64,000 nucleotides of DNA from Sindora glabra (lineage: Eukaryota > Streptophyta > Magnoliopsida > Fabales > Fabaceae), in assembly GCA_020226215.1 (NCBI GenBank), contig CM035230.1, positions 19,821,883 through 19,885,882 on the forward strand. The letters run 5' to 3'. A program made the translations under genes and the position numbers. Positions 24,901 to 37,827 of this stretch are shown here, in pieces. Below the pieces are notes generated by a model. The model had not been told where the DNA came from. It saw nothing but the letters and a program-made list of their open reading frames with translations, and searched no databases. The first letter of the stretch is position 1; each line of letters opens with the position of its first letter.

Positions 24901-25887
24901 ATTCTCAAGGTTATGGTCAACTATAGTAGTCAACTATTGACATATAGAAGTAGAAATTTTAAGAATCATCAACTATAGTAGTCAACTATAAACCCTCAAG
25001 GAACAAATCCTAGAGCTATAATTGACTATGATAGTCAACTATGAGCTAGGTTTTCCAACTTCCCCTCATTTTTACTATACAATTGGTCATTTTTCTTTTA
25101 AATTATCACCATGCACAATTGCAAATCTAAAATTCCTTATGAAACTCACACCTATATTCCTTATTCAAACCATTTATAAATATAAACACATTTCATAAAA
25201 ATATTTCATAGTATCTAACTATTCAACTCATTAATTTATCATTACAATCCATTTCAAGCCAATTTGAGCAAATCTAATGAAAGTTAAGTAAATTTTTTAC
25301 TCACTTGTGCATAGAAAATACAAAAAGAAGGTGGAAAAGTGATTGATTTTCCCTAAACACCACCAATTCAATAAAATTCAAAATTAAAACTTTGATCCCT
25401 AATTTCCTTCTTTTAAACCAAATTTCATAAAACTATTAAACAAAAGCTTAGGAACAAGAAGAATTACCTTGTTTGAAGAAGACTAGTTGATGATTACTTG
25501 AAGATAATAGCTTGATTCTTGTTGAAATTTGAAAAAGAAGTTGAATTAAAGAAAAAGGTGTTAGAAGGAGTTTGATGGAGAAATTTAGGTTTTGAAAATT
25601 GTTTTGGGGAGTTATAAGAGGTTTTGTAATATTAAGGGCATTTTGATAATTTGAAAGTGACTTAAAGGTAAAATAGGAAAAATAACTATTTAATTTTAAC
25701 TATATACTAACCTTTATATAATTTATTCCCTTCTATTCACACTATCTTACATTACATTCTACCACCAAATTTTATTATTTCCTAATAAACTTTCACTCAA
25801 AGAACTATTATAGCAAGTAAACAAACATTTTCACGTCCAAAAATATTTTTAGAATATTCCTAATATTCGGAGGGGTGTCACATTCTT

Positions 25888-27676
25888 GCATGTTACCTTG
25901 TCATATTACTTTTTCACATTTTTTATATTCTATAATTAATAAAAATTAAATTAAATATATAAAAATTTAACTTTAAAATGAGTTGCATAATTACATAATA
26001 ATAAATTAATATAAAATAATATAGTGATTCTTATTTAAAAATAATAAAAATTATATAATTTAATAAAACAATTAATTAAATGGATGATTAATGTTAATTT
26101 TAAGATTTTTAGAGTTTAAGAGTTTGATTTATGAATTAATTTTTAAAAAGGAAAATGTAATCATCTATAATTGAAGGGGATATTTTATTATTTTTTTAAT
26201 TAATGTGTAGGCCTAGAGATATTGGGTCCATTGTTATTTTGCAAGGTTTGAAACAAGAAGCCCTCGTTGATAACTAAAGTCATGCTTGTTGATTCATGGG
26301 GTATGGGGTAATCAACACGGACAGCTTAACTTTGGTAGAGAAACATTATAGAGAAAGGATATGAAAAGATGAAACCCATAATTATTCTCATATCTTCCCT
26401 CTAATTCTAACTATTAATTTTCAATAGATGGCATTTGGAAGCAAATTCAAATATGAGATACGTCATTATGGTCTAAGCTTATTTTTACTGGTTTACCATC
26501 TATCCTAATTATACTCCGATGATGCCCATCATTTTTAAGAGTTACACAAATATATATCTTTTAAAAGAACAATATAAAATATTCTCCTTAATTTTGGATG
26601 GTTAAATTTTGGACCTTTTAATATTGGAAGCTTAGATATTATCTTTTTAAATTACACAAAACTTGGAGTTAATATCATTATTGACTTAATTTTTCATTTT
26701 ATCAAATTATGCAAGTCTTATAAATTTTTAAGAAAAGAATCACAATATTATAATGTATTGGTTTATTTTATTATCTTTTCTCACATAATTTCTATACTAT
26801 ATATTTAATAGAAATTAAATTAAATATATAGAATTTCAATTATATAACCAAAAGTGAATTGTGAAATTATGTGTGAAAAACAATGAGAAAGATCCACATT
26901 CTATAATTTTGTGATTCTTTTTTGAAAAAGTTAATAAAAACATCATGCAATTTAATAAATGAGAAACTAAGGCTATAATGATTGTTAATTTCAAGTTTAT
27001 GTTTTTTAAAATAAAGATATCCAAGTTTATAAAGCTAAAAGGAGTAAAATTCAACATTTCTAAAATTGAAGGAGGTGTTTTACATTTTTCACATTATTAA
27101 ATTTTTATTAGAGCCAAGATTACTACATTTTGGAACCATATCTTTTGTGGGACACATGTAACAAATTTTAGTTGTGTAGTTTGTATGCACAATTAACATC
27201 TACACACATGATATAATTTTTTTTCTTAAATAATAGGAATAGTTAAACCCTTAAACATATACATCAAAGTTTTTAAGATCAAATCTAAGATGTGAAAGCA
27301 AGCAAATTCCTCATATAATATCATGTGCCACTTGAGTTAAATGCTTTTTAGTTACACACATGGCACAATTTAAATTAAACTAATCTTATTTATTTTAAAT
27401 TTTGGTGAGGTGGCAAAATAGTATTTGGGGGTATGTCATTTCATTTTGTTAACATCAAATTGCACTTTCCTTTACAATAAGGAAATGAAAACAATATGCA
27501 ACACATTCATCATATAATCAAATTGACTAATAGTTAGATCACAGTGTACTGCAAAATGTTGTCACCTTTCATGGGGGATAACTTAATTATTCCTCTCAAA
27601 AAATAATAAAAAATATTAAAAATTTCTTATACAAGAAGATGAAAAGCCAGAGTAGTCCAAGGCTCTTTAGGTTATT
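25888..27676. other. 3' flank of the polygalacturonase gene (copy 1)
   Basis: This lies between the solo LTR and the stop codon at 27677-27679. It contains no coding region, although 26836-27057 (-) opens by chance. It is matched base for base, with drift, by 47691-49478. Confidence 0.5.
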
Positions 27677-30613
27677 TTAAGCTGCACAACTAGGCGCTTT
27701 CCCTGAAATGATTGGTTTGACATTCTTACATTGAGCAGTTACAGGAGATCCGTTGAATGTGAGATCAATGTCACTTAGTTCCACATCTTCACATGGGACT
27801 CCACTACTGCAAACAAGGGTGATTCCTTCTTTTGTTGCAGAAGATCCTCTAATGTTTTTGAATGAGACCTTGCTTATCTTTATTTTTGATGGGTTCTAAA
27901 ATTATTTGAAAAGAAAACATAATATATTAGGGAAAAATGGAATGTATAAAATGTATTAATACAATAAAAGAAATTTGAAATATTTAATTTATGAAATGCT
28001 AAATTCTTATGACTTATTTGAGTGTGATGCCATATAGCCTTAAATTGTAAGAGTGGATTGGGCCTCGTAATGTCCATAGGGGTCAAAACCTTTCCATTAA
28101 ATTGAAGTTATTGTAAACTTGTCTTGTATAGGTAGCTTTTTTCCTTGATTAAATATCGAGAAGTTTTAGGCAATCATGTAGTATTTTACTCCAAAAAAAA
28201 AAAAAGCAATTAATGCAATAAGTTATTGAATTCTGGATTAGAAGTGAGTTTAGTTTTTCAAAATACAAATATTAAATCAGTTTAAAGAAAATTTAAGTGT
28301 ATCTCCAATTAAGTCTCACACTTGTTATTTTTGTGTCTACCTTTCTCATCATGATTTCAAAATTTTTCTTATTTAATAATGTAGCTCCTAAAATTCTCTT
28401 AAGAAGTACCTGTTTTGAGCACTGGTTCCATGGACAATACTCTTGATCTACGATGATAGGATTTTTGACATTTTCCATTATAATATCCTCATAATGCATA
28501 TCAGTTATAGGGGAAGTTCCTGCTGTATTAGGCCATGTCTTGATTCTTACACCATTATCCGTTTCCTTAAATGTGCAATTTTTAACATAGAAACCTTCAA
28601 CAGGTTCTTCATTGGGGTACTTGCCAAGGCTTCCAACACTAATGCCATGGCCTGGTCCACAAGTCACATTTTGAACAGTTACTTGCTTGCTACCATCGCC
28701 AAGAGAGACACAATCATCTCCTGTACCAATGATTGAGTTATTGATGTTCACTTGGTATGATCTTCCAATGTGAATACCATCAGTGTTGAGACTCTCCGCT
28801 GGGGCAACTATACCGAATTCTATAAATGTGAAGTTGTTGCATCCTAAAACATTGACATGAAAGTTTTTGCTATCTTTCGAAGTAATGTATTGGACAATTG
28901 AGTTGTTGAGGAAATTAAAACCAAAATTCTGTTGGCATTTCACAAGAAACACTACTGTTAGTATTTGTGAATAAACTCTATATATGTAGATTAAAAATAC
29001 GAAAAGTATATTACACTATCTTCTTTTTTAGGGTTAATGAAATCACTAATGCATCATTTTTATTTTTGCAGTTACAAATACCTATTTTACATTGAATTTT
29101 GACATAAGTTGTATTTGTTTTCAAAGATAGAGTTGGTCAAAGTTGTTTGGTTAGATGAAAGTTATATAAGAAATTTAATTTTCTAAAAAATAGAAGATAA
29201 GTGATTGTTTAGTTAACAACTAACGGCAAAAATAGAGAAAGTTACTTATTTGCCTCTCTTTTGAGGTAAGAAGAACTTCTTATAAAAACTTTTAATTCTA
29301 GTTATCAAACAAACAATTTTGAACATTTCTCATAAATTTCAAAAGAGGATTACATTTTAAAAGCTTACATTTCCCTTAGAACTTATTTTAATGAAAAGCA
29401 TATTCTTGTGTTTCCTTTATTTTATAACTAGGAAGGAAAATAAGTTATTTATGAAAATTTGTAATGTTTCTATAATTCATCATAAATACATAAATAAGAT
29501 ATACATACCATAGCAAGCTTCTTGCAATTTTTGTTTGTTCCACAATCATTTTGTTTCCAAGCAGTTTCACCTAAGCCATCAAAAACTCCATACCCAGATA
29601 AAGTAAAGAAGTTGACATATTGAATTTTAACCCATTGATCGGCGCCTTGAAGGTCATCTGGATTTTGCGGTGCATTGATTGTACCATGAACTTGGATCTC
29701 AATGGGAGCCTTGCAAGGACCTTTGAGATCAACCGCATTTAAATTGTATGTTCCTTTGTGAATCAAAATTTTACTTGAGCTTGTAGATGCACATGCATCT
29801 TTCCAAGCATCTTGTAAAGGCTTTGGAGCAAAAAAATCATAATAAGGAAAAAGGAGGTGAAAAAAAATCAATATTTTAAAAATGAGATTGATGGTTGAAT
29901 TGAAAATCAACGTGATTTTAATGATCAATCGAAATGATTTTAATAATTTGATCAAAGTCAAACTAGAGTGGAATTAGAATTATATCATAAATTAAAAATT
30001 ATAACATATAATAATTAAACTATCATATAAAGTTAAAATTTATGTAAATAAAATATGAAAATTATCACAAACATTATTGAATAATTGCATTTTTGTACAA
30101 GTTTATAGTCCATTTTTCTTGTTCAGTAGCTTCAATTAATAGAGATAAGGTAACTTTTTACTTCTAAAAAAAATTGAACTTTATATATATATATATATAC
30201 ACACACACATGAGGCTAATATATTGGTCATTTTAATAGTAGTAATCTTTAAAGGAAAAAAAAGAATCGATTGAATCACAATTGGTTTGTGTAGTTTGAAC
30301 AGATCATTATAGGTTCATTGGTTAAGAGACCATTTTTTTAAAGACTGATTTTAAATGTTAACCTAATTGCTCATATGAATGATCTAGGATTCTTTCAATT
30401 AAATCAAATTAACTTTCTAATCATTAGAATAAATATGCCAAAAGCAATTCTTATTAAAATCAAGTGAGTAAAACTTATGTGTACCTTTGTTATATCTCCA
30501 TTTGGCTTTCCACCATATTTTCCTATGTCAAAGATAGATTGACCTCTAACAGAAGAAGAAGTTAACAATAAGAACAAAGCAAATCTGACAATAATACTTA
30601 ATTTCGTATTCAT
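27677..30613 (-). CDS. Exopolygalacturonase-like pectinase (glycoside hydrolase family 28), four exons, apparently intact
   Basis: Exons on the minus strand in gene order are 30613-30485, 29820-29509, 28928-28410 and 27895-27677. All three introns are GT-AG and phase 0, giving 392 residues, a normal length for plant polygalacturonases. Residues 1-24 form a signal peptide (hydrophobic run FALFLLL, then RG/QS), so the product should be secreted to the wall, where this family hydrolyses the homogalacturonan backbone of pectin. All four GH28 signatures lie in exon 3: SLNTDGIHIG, GTGDDCVSLG, CGPGHGISVG and VRIKTWP. These carry the catalytic aspartates, the histidine and the substrate-binding Arg-Lys. 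Several Asn-X-Ser/Thr sites and paired cysteines are present. The overall sequence resembles the exopolygalacturonases known from pollen; that assignment and tissue are inferences from similarity. The start is the only Met ahead of the signal peptide. No frameshift or stop was seen in the exons. Exon 4 is repeated, in damaged form, at 49479-49697. Confidence 0.93.
30182..30210. repeat. (TA)n(CA)n compound microsatellite in polygalacturonase intron 1
   Basis: About nine TA units are followed by five CA units, inside the intron between 29821 and 30484. Confidence 0.9.
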
Positions 30614-30690
30614 CTTTTATTTCACTTTTAGCCTTCTCTCGCACTATTGTTGAAACGTAATGATTTGATTGTAAGTTACGATTGTTGAAG

Positions 30691-30700
30691 CTTATTTATA
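30691..30700 (-). promoter_or_regulatory. Putative TATA box of the polygalacturonase gene
   Basis: Read on the minus strand the site is TATAAATAAG, about 78 bases upstream of the start codon at 30613. That spacing fits a plant core promoter with a short 5' untranslated region. No other core element was assigned. Confidence 0.5.
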
Positions 30701-31266
30701 CAAAATACCTTCTAGGCCATCTATACATGGTCAACAAAACTTGTCTAATTATAACTTGATTGTATTATTGGTTTTGTTCAACTTCTGTTCTATTATTGGT
30801 TTTACGTTTACGGACACTAATTAATTTGTAACTGAGTCTTGCTTCCATATTTTGTCTGAACTTACTGAAAACTATAAAAAGGAAACGTGAAGATAGCATA
30901 TTTTTAGTCATTTTATATGGCTAAAGTTACTGAAAACCTATATATGGCTAAACTACCATTTTTGACGGTCAGGAATTTTTCACTACCAACAATACTTTTT
31001 TAAACATCACATTTGTTTGTGAAATTTATACACATATCTACAAAAATATTAATTTCAATAGAAGAGAAGGTTTGTTTGAAAATAAACAAATAAATATGAC
31101 ATATATAGTTCTATCCCAAAGAATAAATGGTAAACTATTTTCAGTGATGTGTAATATATAAACATAATTAATTAAATTATAGAATAAGTTAGTTTAGTTT
31201 GAAATAACTTGCTAAATAAATGTTTCTTCACTTTATTTTTGCTAATTATTAATAATTTAAAATGAA

Positions 31267-31288
31267 ATATATATATATATATATATAT
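31267..31288. repeat. (AT)11 microsatellite
   Basis: An uninterrupted AT run in the upstream region of the polygalacturonase gene. Confidence 0.95.
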
Positions 31289-32129
31289 GAAGGTTTCATT
31301 TGTTTCGACAAAAAGTATTTTGTATAAATATAATTATAAAATGTTCAAATGAAGAAAAATATTTTATTTGTGTAATGTTAAATATGAAGAGTTTAGGAAG
31401 AGTGAATCCCTTTTTTTAGTAGATGAATTTGCTTTCTTCTATTACTATGACTCTAAATATCCCATTTTTAAATTACAAATGAAATGGTACATCACTCTTT
31501 CATCAATATATATGCAAATAATATTTTTATATGAAAAATTACTTTCTAGTGAAACAAATGGAATTGAAATAAATCTCTTTTTTAAATCCTCTTAGATAAT
31601 ATGCCTTGTTATATTATAGACTATAGCCTACTGCAAATAGACACTTCCTATTGAATTTAATAAATCGATAAACCGAGGATAATTTTCTTAATATTTTTCT
31701 CTTATATTGCATCCTCACATAACTAACTACCTTGAGTTTTTTTATATTAAGTGTTTATAGAAATTTCCATGACATTCATTAACCATGTGCGAACTATGAG
31801 GTTAAATATTAGGTATATATAGACATAAACTCATTTGATGTTAAAGAAATAAACATGCTACTAGTTAGTTGAAATAAAAAATCAAATAAACATATTTGAA
31901 ATTAGTTAAAAAAAATTACCAATGAACATTTTCATAACACTAATAAAATAGTGTTATAAATATCTTACCCTTCTATTTTGGTTGTTTCCATTAAAAAGAA
32001 CAAAACCTATAAAGAGAAAAGGTTAAGATTTACTGCTATAAGAAACACTTTTTTTTACTTTTTTTTTTGCCATGCACCTTAGTTTTCACCAAAATTAATA
32101 TAAATTATGTAAATTTCAAATATAGCTAA

Positions 32130-32390
32130 CATCCTTCGTGTTGCACGAGGTTAAGTTGCATAATACTTTAGGTTCACAAGCATTAAAATTTTAATGATAA
32201 ATCAAATTAACAAAGTATTGCATATAACTTCAGGTTCACAAGAGTTAAAATTGTGAAGATAAATCAAATTAACAAAGTTTTGAAATCCCTCATTATTGCA
32301 CAAGACTAAACCACATGTTATCCCTAATTTGCATAGGTTGAAATTATAACAACAAATCAAATCAACAAAAATTTACACACAACTCTTATA
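32130..32390. repeat. Degenerate tandem repeat, about 63-base unit
   Basis: AGGTTCACAAG...TTAAAATT...GATAAATCAAATTAACAAAG occurs at 32169 and again 63 bases later at 32232. A weaker third unit (CATAGGTTGAAATTATAACAACAAATCAAATCAAC in part) lies near 32330. Confidence 0.7.
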
Positions 32391-32989
32391 ATCGAAAGAG
32401 GATAAATTATATGATACATCTAGTTTGCAAGAATATGAATTGTGAATGGCTAAAAGAATGTCATGTACTACTTCTCACTTATGTGAGTATAAACTATGGA
32501 TGACATGAAAAGAAAATAACTTGATCCATTATTACGTTTGTCAGCAATTTAGTAAATTACTAGATGCAATCACATCAATAAATAAAGTAAAATGTCATTG
32601 TATAAAGATAACTAAATATATATATAATTACAAACAAGATTTCATATTCAAAGTTCAACATGAGATTAATAGATTATATAATGTACAAAAAGATTTATAT
32701 TTTCTCTTTAACTCCTAAGTTTAAAAATGCTCGCTTGTTATTGAATCTTCCTCCATGCCTTTAAGATAATATATTTTTAAGAATATAAACCTTTGAATGG
32801 ATGTTGTGATGAAACAAAATAGATGATGATACTCTTACTTAATCAATGATATTGGTCACCCTTGCACATACTTAGTTAAGAATATTGGTCTTCAATGTAT
32901 TTGAAAACCTATGAAGTGTGCATGGAAGACATATGGATTCATGTGTCAATAAGAGTGTGAACTTGAAGCCAATGAACATATTTGAAAGT

Positions 32990-33310
32990 GAAGTTTTCAT
33001 AACACAAGGATGAATATCTTTAAATGTGAGGTGCCAAAAGTGATATGGCGTTTTAAACATTATGTAAAGTTCTAAGTATTTTTAAATATGAGGTTCTAAA
33101 TATCTTTAGATTTAAGGTCTTGAATGTCTTCAAATGCGAGATCTTTTGGCAAATGGAGAAACTCTTGTTTACACTAAATATAGAATACTTGGGTGTTATT
33201 AAGATTTGAGCTTCAATCTTGTGAACATTTTTTAATACAAGGTATCAATGGCATATGGATGAACATTTTCAAATGTGAGGTTTTTATAGCATATGGATGA
33301 ACTCTTATTT
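32990..33310. repeat. Degenerate tandem repeat around a TTTAAATGTGAGGT motif
   Basis: Variants of ATCTTTAAATGTGAGGT and CATATGGATGAAC recur at roughly 33010, 33085, 33130, 33265 and 33290. They lie just left of the start of copy 2. No coding region is involved. Confidence 0.55.
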
Positions 33311-33348
33311 AACACTAAGTATAAATTACTTATATATTACTAAAAGTG

Positions 33349-34812
33349 CACTACTACAAAATTATCCTTTAATGTTACTACTACAAAATAGCTTATTAAT
33401 GTTGATTGCTCAGGAGATTACTCATCAAATATTGATTAATGATTAATTGAGTGTTGTTGTATATGCATTTTAATGTAAATTTTGAAACTCTTATAAGATA
33501 TAACAATTATGTTAGTTTTCATATAAAAAATAACTGACATCATTTAATATCCTACCATAATAGGAGATAACATTAAATGTCATTTGTTTTCAAACAACTA
33601 ATATTAAATTTTCATAATTCTACATTGATTTATTTTAATAACTAACGTAGTATGTCATGCCTCTAACCAGATTAACCAACCCATCTCCCTCTTCCTCACT
33701 CCCTCCCTAATTATACTAATTAACCCATCTCGTTATTCTATACTCCTTTAACCTTGATCCTCTCCCCTGCTCTTTGCTCCTTTCTTATCCTTATTTCCCC
33801 TGTATTTTTAACCAAAAATAGAAACTAACATCTTTTATGACTATATAGAATCCTAAAATGATTTTAAAAAATAAATTAAATAACAAAATATTAAAATGGT
33901 GAAAGGTTATATACAATACTTCAATAAGAGGTGGGTGTTTCACTAAATTTATCTTGATATTTATATCTATTGCTTAATATGTGAGGCACTCCCTAGAAAA
34001 GCCTTTTTAATATAATTCCTATAGATTCAATAAGCATTCATGAAAAATTGATGTATGATATTGCATATTTTCATATGAATGAATAGTAAATAATGTCATA
34101 AAATGCCAAAAAATTGAATGAGATCAAATTATTTTACTTATACAAACTTGTAATAACTGCATTAAAATGATAGCTAGGCTATAAAATATGGTTAATTATG
34201 AAGGAAGATACTAAATTTCAAGAACGAGTACAAAAAATTAACAGTTTCTTACTTTTATATTCTACATTTTATAGGATTGCATACCCACATATATTTAGCA
34301 ATAGGTTAATAGTGCTTCAGAAAAACACAAAAATGAAGAAAAGCATTGTAAGGCTAGAAAGAGAACATACCTCGTTAGATAGAGAATTATTTTTAGGTTA
34401 GAAGAGTTTTTGGATAATATTTACAAATGGTGTTGTACTTTACTCTTTTTATTTTTAACTCACACTATACTTTAACCTTTTGTTAGTTGAAGTTTCCATG
34501 TTGGTTACGTAGAAAACACTATCGCTTTTAATATAACTACAGTGTCTCATTAAGTAACTTTTAACATCTATTATTAAATAAAAATCAACATCATAATATC
34601 AAAGAACATATTTCCCTTGCCCTATAACTTTTTCATTAAATAATGTTTAACATCGGTTAGTAAATAAGAATTGATTAAATAATATTAAAAAAATATATTT
34701 CCTTTACTTTTACAACTTTTTCCATAACTATTCCAAAACAATCCTAAAACCATTTCAAAATCATTCTAGAATAGCTAGATACCCTCATATACATTAGGCC
34801 AAAAGTAAATAA

Positions 34813-34878
<66 letters not shown>

Positions 34879-37827
34879 TTCTCCCTTTTTGTCTCTCTAA
34901 CACATACACACACACATACATCAAATTAGAATCCAAAACATAATTTATATATATCACATATACATACACACATATAAGGAACAATTTTATCAATTACATT
35001 TAAATCTTATAAGGACACTAGCATCTTTTTATGAATTGATCTATTTCATTTTTAATTAAACTTACTTTAATTAAAATTGGTAGCATTAAATTATTTTTTA
35101 CATAACAAAAATTTTCCTACACAATTAAATAGATATAAACAACAACATATTGAATAGAAATGAAACATATGAGAAAGGACAATCTATTATGAAAATCAAT
35201 TCTACTATTTTATTTATTTCTATATCAATATATGAACATATGCAATGAAAAAATATTATTTAAAATGAACAACATGCTATTTATTTACAATAAACATGCA
35301 TGACATTCCTACATAAATTAAAAAGAAAAGTTGTTATTCTTTATTTATAACTTCTTCATTCTCTTATTGAAATATAAAGACCATTAGAGGTCTATAGCAA
35401 ATGAAGCAATTAAGCACCTCAAGGTCAATAGACATTAAATTGATGGAATTAAGCATTTAAAAGCCTTCTTTTTTATGGAAAGGGAGTTATCTCAATAGAA
35501 TGCAATTTTACTTTAAATAAGAAAGGAGAGCCTTATTTATAAGCTAAGAGCAAATCATTAGATGTTAGTTATTATTTTAAAATCAATGTCATAAGTTTGG
35601 TCATATGTACGATTATGGTGCCTTATGATGTTGATGAAGCACTAAGATAACATATAAATTGTTCATGAATTGTCATAATGATTGAAATGGATGTAGATGA
35701 TGATAACCTTGAAAAAAGTGGACATGTTAAGTTCTTTACATTCATGAATGTCATTAATTAGTATATTTAACTCCATTCATTTATACTTCTTTATAAATTT
35801 TATTCATTTAGTCATCTTTAACTCCATTCATTTAGAATTCTTCACAAATGATATTCATTTAAACTTCTTTTGTGTTGTAGGAAATGCCATCATATTAGCT
35901 GTTAGTTGATACTAAAATTGATATTTTTATGTTTGTCATTTCTAATATAAAAGGCCTTTTGATTATCTACAAAATTCTATTATGTAAACAACAAATGCAA
36001 TAAGAATCTTCAATTACACTTTTTAAAAGAGCATTATGAATGTTTTCATATAAATTTCACAATATATGTGAGAAGAAATTATGAATATGAAAAAAGAGTT
36101 TTTTTAAACTAATTTAACACCAAAAGTTATATTTGTATTAATATATTTTCTCTTTGTTGATTTATGTAATCCAAATATCAATTATTGAATTTTAACATAA
36201 AAATAATTTATAGATAAACAAACAAACACAATTCTGTAAATTTATACAATTTTAATTGTTATTACTTTATTTAAAATGAAAGTACGAATATATGAGTAAA
36301 AAAAAATATTTGTAAATTTATATACAATATCTATAAATTTATACTTAATGAGTAATTGTCTACATGAATACACAAAACTAACAATAAAATCACTATGTAT
36401 TAAAATCTTCATGAACGATGAAAACTCCATTTTATTCATCAAATTTCTTTAATTTGTATACTCTCGCAATATGAAAGTAAAGTGAGAATATAGAAGAGCT
36501 ACTATGTATCAAATCATCATCAAATAGATTTTCTATTCTAATCTTACTCTATTTCAATCAAGAAAGTATATAATAGGAGAATCGATTACAATTTTCCCAT
36601 TTCACACTTTCTCCAAAAAAGTGAAGTGAAATAATAATAGAAATACTATGTATCAAAATCATCGTATTGGAAAATCCATTTTATTGGTTATTTTTCTCCA
36701 TATTAATCAAGAAAGTATATTGAATACTTTAATGATGAAAGTGGTCAATTATTGGATAGATATGGAGAAAATATTAGAGAGTAAAATGTTAGGAATATTT
36801 TGTATGAAGCAAAAATTTATAAGAAAATAATCAACACTTGTTAATAAATAAAATTGATGCCTTATATATTTATAGTTTCTAATGAGGCTTTTGAAATGCC
36901 TTCTGGATATCAATTATTAAATAAAATAAATGTCTTATGCATTTATGTTTTCTAATGATAATTTTAGAATGACTTTTATACGATAGTTGTGAATTAATTA
37001 ACATTCTATCCATTGAAACTAAATTGTGCTATCGTAAAGAGACTTTTAAGATGCCTTTTAGATTATAGCTAGATAAAAATGTTTTAAGTTTCCATGCAAG
37101 AGTTATTTTATAACTAATATAATAATTTTTTCATAGTCAACATAGACTTTGGTTATATTCTTGTTATTACTAATTTATGATACTATGTTGGCAAATAAAT
37201 GATAATAAAACGGTAAAAAAATGATGTCTATATTGATATGATGATATTTTTGAAATTATTATGACTAAAACTAACATTAATTTAACATGATGGCATTTTT
37301 GAAATTCTAGAGAAATTTAAGATGGCAATTTTTTATTTAACCAATCTCATAACATATGACATTTAAAGAATGTTGAGAAAACAAGAAAACCTAAGATGTC
37401 AATTATAGAATTAATTGAAATTAGTTAAGATGCGATGTCATTTTTGCAATTATTAGGAAACTTAAAATGATTTTTTTTCTTAACCAATATTATAATGTAT
37501 GGTATTAAAAGGTTGTTAGGAAAATGAAAAGACTTAGGGAATTAATTTTAGAATTAATTAATGTCTATTTGAATGTGGTGAGATTTTTAAAATTATAAGA
37601 AAACTTAAAATGTTATTTTTATATATGCAGTGGTATTTTTGAAATTATTAGGAAATATAAGATGTTGACTTTTTTTATGTAACCAATGTTAAAATGTATA
37701 ACATTTAAAGGATAATAGGAAAATAAGGAAATTTATGACATTAATTTTAGAAATAATCAACATTTAAAGGTGTTGAAGTCTAGTAAGAACTTAAACATGG
37801 TGACATTTTTACATTATAAATAAAGTA
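33349..37827. mobile_element. CACTA-like non-autonomous element A, copy 2
   Basis: The left end CACTACTACAAAATTATCC resembles the end of element B and of the fragment at 54631. Near the right end (about 37250-37810) there are degenerate repeats on GTGGTATTTTTGAAATTATTAGG, as in copy 1. No transposase frame is present. The right terminus could not be fixed because no clean inverted match was seen. The AT microsatellite at 34815-34876 occupies the spot where copy 1 has its LTR element. Confidence 0.45.
34815..34876. repeat. (AT)31 microsatellite
   Basis: A long uninterrupted AT run. It produces a spurious Ile-Tyr repeat frame on the minus strand (34775-34993). Confidence 0.95.

Larger units (their letters stand above)
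18745..25882 (+). mobile_element. Ty3/Gypsy-type solo LTR, copy 1, split by a CACTA element
   Basis: It begins TGTCATGATCC and ends GGGGTGTCACA. The flanks are TTATT (18740-18744) on the left and TTCTT (25883-25887) on the right. Copy 2 has CTATT on the left and TTATT on the right, so the original 5-base TSD was TTATT. Without the 5216-base CACTA insertion the LTR is about 1.92 kb. No internal coding domain or second LTR is present, hence solo LTR. Its sequence contains the GTGCCAGTGGATGGGGAGCTTCT block, and an array of GACTATAGTAGTCAACTAT palindromes on both sides of the insertion. Confidence 0.75.
7086..28000 (+). repeat. Segmental duplication, copy 1
   Basis: The block aligns in the same orientation with 33349-49800. 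Landmarks occur in the same order in both: TE left end, NOG1 fragment (16868 / 38263), LTR start (18745 / 40181), nested CACTA (19685 / 41063), LTR end (25882 / 47685) and polygalacturonase exon 4 (27677 / 49479). Copy 1 is longer mainly because of a 4983-base LTR element at 8549-13531 that copy 2 lacks. The right limit is where copy 2 breaks into LINE sequence; beyond 28000 copy 1 continues through the intact gene. The left limit is soft: the first 130 or so bases of copy 2 are not recognisable here. Confidence 0.9.
30614..33348. other. Upstream region of the polygalacturonase gene, no gene recognised
   Basis: This is 2.7 kb of AT-rich sequence between the pectinase start codon and the left end of duplicated copy 2. 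It has no convincing coding region. It holds the TATA box, an AT dinucleotide run at 31267-31288 and two stretches of degenerate tandem repeats (32130-32390 and 32990-33310). I saw no equivalent elsewhere in the window, which fits loss of this part from copy 2. Confidence 0.5.

Noticed and set aside
28443..28736. 97-codon plus-strand open frame
   Set aside because: It lies antisense within exon 3 of the polygalacturonase gene, whose reading is strongly supported, and has no family likeness.
34775..34993. 72-codon frame with Ile-Tyr repeats
   Set aside because: It is the translation of an AT dinucleotide run.
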